Assembly (NCBI GenBank): GCA_023258495.1
Contig: JALQZD010000395.1
Coordinates: 1-39,424, forward strand
Source: Polaribacter sp.
GTDB lineage: Bacteria > Bacteroidota > Bacteroidia > Flavobacteriales > Flavobacteriaceae
DNA length: 39,424 nt
Direction: 5' to 3'
A program made the position numbers and the translations under genes. Below the pieces are notes generated by a model that had not been told where the DNA came from, made no database searches, and was given only the letters and a program-made list of their open reading frames with translations. Below are positions 36,088 to 39,424 of the stretch, piece by piece (positions within the stretch are counted from its first letter, which is position 1; each line of letters starts with the position of its first letter).

Positions 36088-37446
36088 ATGAAATCAAACT
36101 ACAAAACAAACAGACGTCAATTTATAAAAACCTCCATGCTGGCAGGAACAGGATTAGTACTGGCCAATCCTTTTACAGCTTCTGCTTCTGTTCTTAGCGC
36201 TAATGATAAAGTAAATGTAGCCATTGTAGGTTGTGGTGGGCGAGGATCCGGAATGATCTTTAATAATATTCCTAAGATACCAAGTGCTAATTTGGTTGCT
36301 GTATGCGACATTGTTGAGAGTCGTCGTGAGAAAGCCAGAGATAGGTTTTACACTTTATTTGATAAAAAAATCAAGGCTTATGAGAATTTTTATGAAATGT
36401 TAGAGAAAGAAAATCTGGATGCAGTTGTTTTGGCGACTCCCGATTTTTGGCACATGCAGCATTCCGTAGATGCCATGGAAGCAGGACTGCATGTGTATTG
36501 TGAAAAAGCCATGTCTAATAAGCTGGAAGATGCAAAAAAAATGGCGCAAGTCATGAAAAAAACAGGAAAGCTTTTGCAAATTGGTAGACAAAGGCGTAGC
36601 AATGATCGATATCGTTTTACACACCAGATTCTATTAGAACGTGAAAAGATGTTTGGCAGACTTACACATGCTATGGGTCAGTGGAATCGTTCAAAAATTT
36701 GGACAATGAAGCCTAACAAACAAGATAAGATAGATATTAGTAAGTTAAAACAATATGGTTTTGATACAGTTGACCAGGTTTACAATTGGCGAAATTATAC
36801 AAAGCTTGGTGGAGGTGTGGTTTCAGATTTAGGGTCCCATCAAATTGATATTTTTAATTGGTTTTTGGGTAGCTATCCACATACAATTTATGCTACAGGA
36901 AACAACTCTTATTTTAACTTTGAACAGGCAGATACAATGGCAACTATTTTGGAATATGATACTCCTAATGGTCCTGCTATTGGTATCTACGAAAATATAT
37001 CGAATTCGAGAGCCATAGGTGTTTACGAACGTTTTATTGGTGACAATGGTGCTTTTATTATCTCTGAAGGTAAAGACAATAAAATTTACAGAGAATCAAG
37101 AGTTAAAAGCGATGTCTGGCAAAAATATATCGATGCAGGTTATATTAGTAATATGGCTGATATGAAAAAGTATAAGGCAAAACAATCTGGCGATTCTGGA
37201 ATTATGGAAACGGCTCCACAGATAAGCTATAATATCAATGAAATGCGTGACATGGACAAAGTATACAATTTACCAGCTCATACAGCGCATTTATATAACT
37301 TTATTGAAAGTGTAAGAGGTGAGGAAACCTTAAATTATGATGCAGAAACATCGTACAAATCTGAAGTATGCATTTATAAAATACATGAAGCGATCAATGC
37401 TGGAGGGGCAAAAGTAACAATAGACCCGTTAGAATATATTGTCTAG
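36088..37446 (+). CDS. Tat-exported Gfo/Idh/MocA-family oxidoreductase
   Basis: A 452-residue NAD(P)-dependent sugar oxidoreductase. The N-terminus is a twin-arginine signal (NRRQFIKTS, arginines 9-10, then LAGTGLVLANPFTASAS), so it is exported folded with its cofactor. The Rossmann fold begins at VNVAIVGCGGRGSG (about 42-55), and the family EKP position reads CEKAMSN. The C-terminal substrate domain includes GGGVVSDLGSHQIDIFNW. Family members oxidise or reduce sugar hydroxyls; exported ones in Bacteroidota sit with cytochromes c and TIM-barrel isomerases, as here, in pathways thought to make 3-keto sugars. A strong terminator follows directly. The actual substrate is not known. Confidence 0.88.
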   Translation: MKSNYKTNRRQFIKTSMLAGTGLVLANPFTASASVLSANDKVNVAIVGCGGRGSGMIFNNIPKIPSANLVAVCDIVESRREKARDRFYTLFDKKIKAYENFYEMLEKENLDAVVLATPDFWHMQHSVDAMEAGLHVYCEKAMSNKLEDAKKMAQVMKKTGKLLQIGRQRRSNDRYRFTHQILLEREKMFGRLTHAMGQWNRSKIWTMKPNKQDKIDISKLKQYGFDTVDQVYNWRNYTKLGGGVVSDLGSHQIDIFNWFLGSYPHTIYATGNNSYFNFEQADTMATILEYDTPNGPAIGIYENISNSRAIGVYERFIGDNGAFIISEGKDNKIYRESRVKSDVWQKYIDAGYISNMADMKKYKAKQSGDSGIMETAPQISYNINEMRDMDKVYNLPAHTAHLYNFIESVRGEETLNYDAETSYKSEVCIYKIHEAINAGGAKVTIDPLEYIV

Positions 37447-37454
37447 ATCATATG

Positions 37455-37508
37455 GCTAAGTCGATATAAAATATTTTATGACATTTTATATTGATTTAGC
37501 TTTTTTTT
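37455..37508 (+). terminator. Rho-independent terminator after the Gfo/Idh/MocA gene
   Basis: An 18-bp stem (37455-37472 with 37483-37500) with two G-U wobbles, a 10-base loop and eight T (37501-37508). It lies nine bases after the stop and only 43 bases before the cytochrome c gene. That gene must have a promoter inside or just before the hairpin, or depend on partial read-through, which would make the hairpin a control point. Confidence 0.85.
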
Positions 37509-37551
37509 AAAATAAACTTTTAACATCACCAAATTTAACATCACAGAAAAT

Positions 37552-38055
37552 ATGAAAACTACTTTACTTAAAAATATAAGTTTTGTAATGCTCTTCTCTA
37601 TGTTACTGATAGCCTGTGGAACAGACTCTAAAAAAGAAACTACAAAACCAAAATATCAAAAGAAAGAGCAAAAAAAATCTATAAAGAAAACTCCTAAAGC
37701 AGAAAAACAGGAAATTCCTATCGATATGAATAATAAGGGAATTGGTCCTATAAAAACGATGAAATTTTCATCACTGAATCAAGAAATGGCTGATGAAGGA
37801 AAAAAGATATTCAAACAAAAATGTGTGGCTTGTCATAGAACAAACAAGCGTCTTATTGGCCCACCAATGAAAGGGATTTATGAGAGAAGAAGTCCTGAAT
37901 GGGTAATGAATATGATGCTCAATCCCACAGAAATGTTAAAAAAAGACCCTATAGCTATGGCACAGTTAAAGGAATATAAAAATGTGATGATGATCAATCA
38001 AAGACTATCTGAAGAAGATGCTAGAGCACTAGCTGAATATTTTAGAACACTATAA
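37552..38055 (+). CDS. Lipoprotein monohaem cytochrome c
   Basis: A 167-residue lipoprotein (lipobox LIAC, Cys 22) with a Lys-rich linker (about 26-55) and one class I cytochrome c domain (about 75-167). The haem is attached at CVACH (91-95); the distal ligand is probably Met 146 or 147 in KNVMMINQRLS, and the last helix LAEYFRTL is typical. It should carry electrons in the periplasm, anchored to a membrane. Its position next to the exported oxidoreductase suggests it is that enzyme's electron acceptor, as cytochromes c are for bacterial glucoside 3-dehydrogenases; this is inference. Confidence 0.9.
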   Translation: MKTTLLKNISFVMLFSMLLIACGTDSKKETTKPKYQKKEQKKSIKKTPKAEKQEIPIDMNNKGIGPIKTMKFSSLNQEMADEGKKIFKQKCVACHRTNKRLIGPPMKGIYERRSPEWVMNMMLNPTEMLKKDPIAMAQLKEYKNVMMINQRLSEEDARALAEYFRTL

Positions 38056-38107
38056 TGTAGTGAAGGGTATTGAATATTAAATTAGGAGTTAGCGAAACTT
38101 AATTTGA

Positions 38108-38830
38108 TTACAGAAAATCATCTACCAATTTATAAGCATTGATGACTTTCTCTTCACCTTGTTTTCCAGTTACTGAGTTTCCGTGTTCCATCCCTAAAAT
38201 ACCTTGATAACCTCTGTTGTAGATGTATTTAAAAATATTCTTGTAATTTATTTCACCCGTAGTTGGTTCGTTTCTGCCTGGGTTGTCACCAATTTGAAAA
38301 TAAGCAATTTCATCCCAGCACGATTCAATATTAGGAAGGAGATTCCCTTCCTGAATTTGTTGATGGTAAATGTCAAAAAGTATTTTACATGAAGGACTAT
38401 TAACAGCTTTACATATTTGATAGGCTTGCGGAGATTCTGTTAAAAACATACCAGGATGGTTTCTAAAATTCAATGGCTCAAGCACCATAACCAGGTTATG
38501 AGGTTCTAAAATCTCACAGGCTTGTTTCAAAGATTCCACAACATTTGACGTTTGATAATCCATTTTTTTTCTAAAATCCAAATACCCAGGAACAACAGTC
38601 ATCCACTTTGCATTGACTCTTTTTGCGATTTCCACAGAATTTTTAATATCATTTAAAAACTCTTGCCTATACTTTTGATCTCCGCTTGCAAGGTTTGGTT
38701 TGTCCCAGTATATTTTGTGCGCTACAAAAACACCCATTTCCATTCCCAACTTACGCATCGTATCAGCAATACGTATTTGCTCAGCAACAGGACGATTTCT
38801 CATTTCATTGTCTTCGAAAGCAGAAAACCC
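38108..38830 (-). pseudogene. Sugar phosphate isomerase/epimerase (hydroxypyruvate isomerase-like), cut at its N-terminus
   Basis: The last 240 codons of a TIM-barrel isomerase of the AP endonuclease 2-like family. It runs from GFSAFEDNEMRNRP to the stop, with the metal-site Glu in MVLEPLNFR, then ILFDIYHQQ, and the final Glu in GILGMEHGN. Family members interconvert keto and aldo sugars or hydroxypyruvate and tartronate semialdehyde; next to Gfo/Idh/MocA genes they are often part of keto-sugar pathways. The frame stays open to 39133, but everything beyond about 38830 is GC-rich foreign sequence read antisense and is not part of the protein. About 50-60 N-terminal residues, including any Tat signal, are missing. 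The gene is thus broken, by a real insertion or, more likely, by an assembly join. Confidence 0.8.
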
Positions 38831-38908
38831 CCCTACTGGAAGCGCGCAGACCTCAAAATTGACGTTTCCGCGCCCAAAGCCAAGGCCAAGAAAAAGGCCA
38901 GCGCCTAA
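38831..38908 (+). CDS. C-terminal tail of an unknown foreign protein
   Basis: In the foreign segment the plus-strand frame ending at 38908 encodes about 25 residues, starting YWKRADLKIDV and ending in a Lys/Ala-rich tail (KAKAKKKASA). The upstream part of that frame is the antisense of the isomerase, so the gene's true beginning is absent. The GC-rich third positions agree with real coding. Not recognised. Confidence 0.5.
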   Translation, partial: PYWKRADLKIDVSAPKAKAKKKASA

Positions 38909-38943
38909 TTTGCTGCATCCGTTCGCTAGGTCACCACACCCAC

Positions 38944-38981
38944 ACCCAGGCGCGGCGGGCAACTGCTCGCCTGGGTTTTTT
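38944..38981 (+). terminator. GC-rich Rho-independent terminator in the foreign segment
   Basis: ACCCAGGCG (38944-38952) pairs perfectly with CGCCTGGGT (38968-38976) around a 15-base loop, followed by six T (38976-38981). It lies 35 bases after the unknown gene tail and ends only two bases before the next ATG. Confidence 0.85.
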
Positions 38982-38983
38982 AA

Positions 38984-39424
38984 ATGGCACTTAATCGCAT
39001 CATAAACACGCGCAGCGGTTGGTTGTATGAGACCGCCGCACACAACACGCCAACCACGTTCACAACGATTGGCGAGGGCGGCACGTTTGGCGCGGGCAAC
39101 GTCATCATCCGCGTGACCGCTGATGCTGCGCAATACGATGCGGCGGCTTACACAGTGCAGCGCACCAATGAAAGCGGCGAGTGGGAAGACGTCTATGCCA
39201 TCACATTAAACGTGCCAGATGGGCGCGGCATCACGCGCACTGATTGCTTTCATAGCGTATCGCATAGCCACCCAACGCCACACACCAATTTTCAAGAGCA
39301 ATACATCATTGACCAAGGTCATCACCGCTCGCGGTTTTTATACGAGCAACAGGTGGACCTGGAGCGCACCGCCGGCAGCGTGTTTGATTACCATGGCAAC
39401 GTGTTGCGATGCGTTGAGAGCGGC
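38984..39424 (+). CDS. Unknown protein of the foreign segment, N-terminal part
   Basis: A frame of 147 codons runs from the ATG at 38984 to the end of the window without a stop. It begins MALNRIINTRSGWLYETA, and third positions are G/C-rich. No signal peptide, membrane segment or known motif is recognised. The N-terminal half, with alternating polar and beta-branched residues (GNVIIRVTADAAQYD, AAYTVQRTNESGEWEDVY), looks beta-rich, and a His-rich stretch (HSVSHSHPTPHTNF) follows. The size, compact spacing and composition would fit a phage structural protein, but this is a guess. There is no Shine-Dalgarno sequence between the terminator and this ATG, so the true start may be elsewhere. Confidence 0.6.
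   Translation, partial: MALNRIINTRSGWLYETAAHNTPTTFTTIGEGGTFGAGNVIIRVTADAAQYDAAAYTVQRTNESGEWEDVYAITLNVPDGRGITRTDCFHSVSHSHPTPHTNFQEQYIIDQGHHRSRFLYEQQVDLERTAGSVFDYHGNVLRCVESG

Larger units (their letters stand above)
38831..39424. other. GC-rich foreign or chimeric segment
   Basis: At about 38831 the sequence changes abruptly from AT-rich to GC-rich, with codons such as GCG, CGC and ACG that are rare in the rest of the window. The change cuts the isomerase gene. The segment has its own compact layout: end of one gene, terminator, start of another, all on the plus strand, like a phage or proteobacterial genome. No att repeat, tRNA or insertion sequence end is seen at the join. Confidence 0.8.

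Noticed and set aside
38831-39133. N-terminal extension of the minus-strand isomerase frame through the GC-rich region
   Set aside because: It is the antisense of foreign coding DNA, has no family similarity and begins where composition changes; the family's own N-terminus is missing.

Overview
The window looks like an AT-rich chromosome segment of a member of Bacteroidota, most likely a (probably marine) Flavobacteriaceae. The reasons are a SusC/SusD pair, tandem FG-GAP/ASPIC lipoproteins, abundant SPII signal peptides, 4-base ATGA gene overlaps, hardly any Shine-Dalgarno sequences and one copy of the Bacteroidota -7 promoter box (TAnnTTTG). The genus cannot be fixed from the sequence. The last ~0.6 kb is different: GC-rich, different codon use, joined in the middle of a gene. 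It is probably phage-like or other foreign DNA, from an assembly chimera or an insertion boundary.

Layout. (1) 1-942: end of accC (biotin carboxylase), its terminator, and an Lrp/AsnC regulator. (2) 943-1402: no protein gene; a possible small RNA with a strong terminator, and a degenerate palindromic repeat. (3) 1403-7202, minus strand: four tightly packed or overlapping genes in the order GH65 alpha-glucosidase, GH32 beta-fructosidase lipoprotein, MFS sugar porter, PfkB fructokinase. (4) 7318-8343, minus: a LacI-family regulator flanked by two matching palindromes (CGAAAA-NN-TTTTCG), one before the GH65 operon and one before susC. (5) 8635-13332, plus: SusC/SusD transporter pair ending in a strong terminator. 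(6) 13557-31543, plus: nine nearly contiguous genes. These are three paralogous ~1,100-residue FG-GAP/ASPIC lipoproteins, a vanadium-haloperoxidase-like PAP2 lipoprotein, a membrane-anchored GyrI-like protein, two MFS transporters, a cytoplasmic GH37 trehalase and a third MFS transporter. (7) 31666-34997, minus: sodium/solute symporter and GH13 oligo-1,6-glucosidase. (8) 35116-38055, plus: ApbE-like flavin transferase, Tat-exported Gfo/Idh/MocA oxidoreductase, terminator, and a lipoprotein cytochrome c. (9) 38108-38830, minus: sugar phosphate isomerase/epimerase that loses its N-terminus at the junction. (10) 38831-39424: foreign segment with the tail of one gene, a terminator and the beginning of another.

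How it may work together (inference). The SusCD pair imports oligosaccharides. GH32 cuts fructosides and GH65 cuts alpha-glucosides. The sugar porter and fructokinase take up and phosphorylate the fructose, under LacI control. The downstream operon adds trehalose uptake and cleavage, and the GH13/SSS pair handles isomalto-type glucosides. Together this is a locus for small alpha-glucosides and fructosides (sucrose, trehalose, kojibiose/isomaltose-type linkages) rather than for a complex polysaccharide. The exported oxidoreductase, cytochrome c and isomerase form a separate module that may oxidise sugars in the periplasm. The least understood part is the set of three double-propeller ASPIC lipoproteins with a haloperoxidase-like lipoprotein between the SusCD and trehalose genes.
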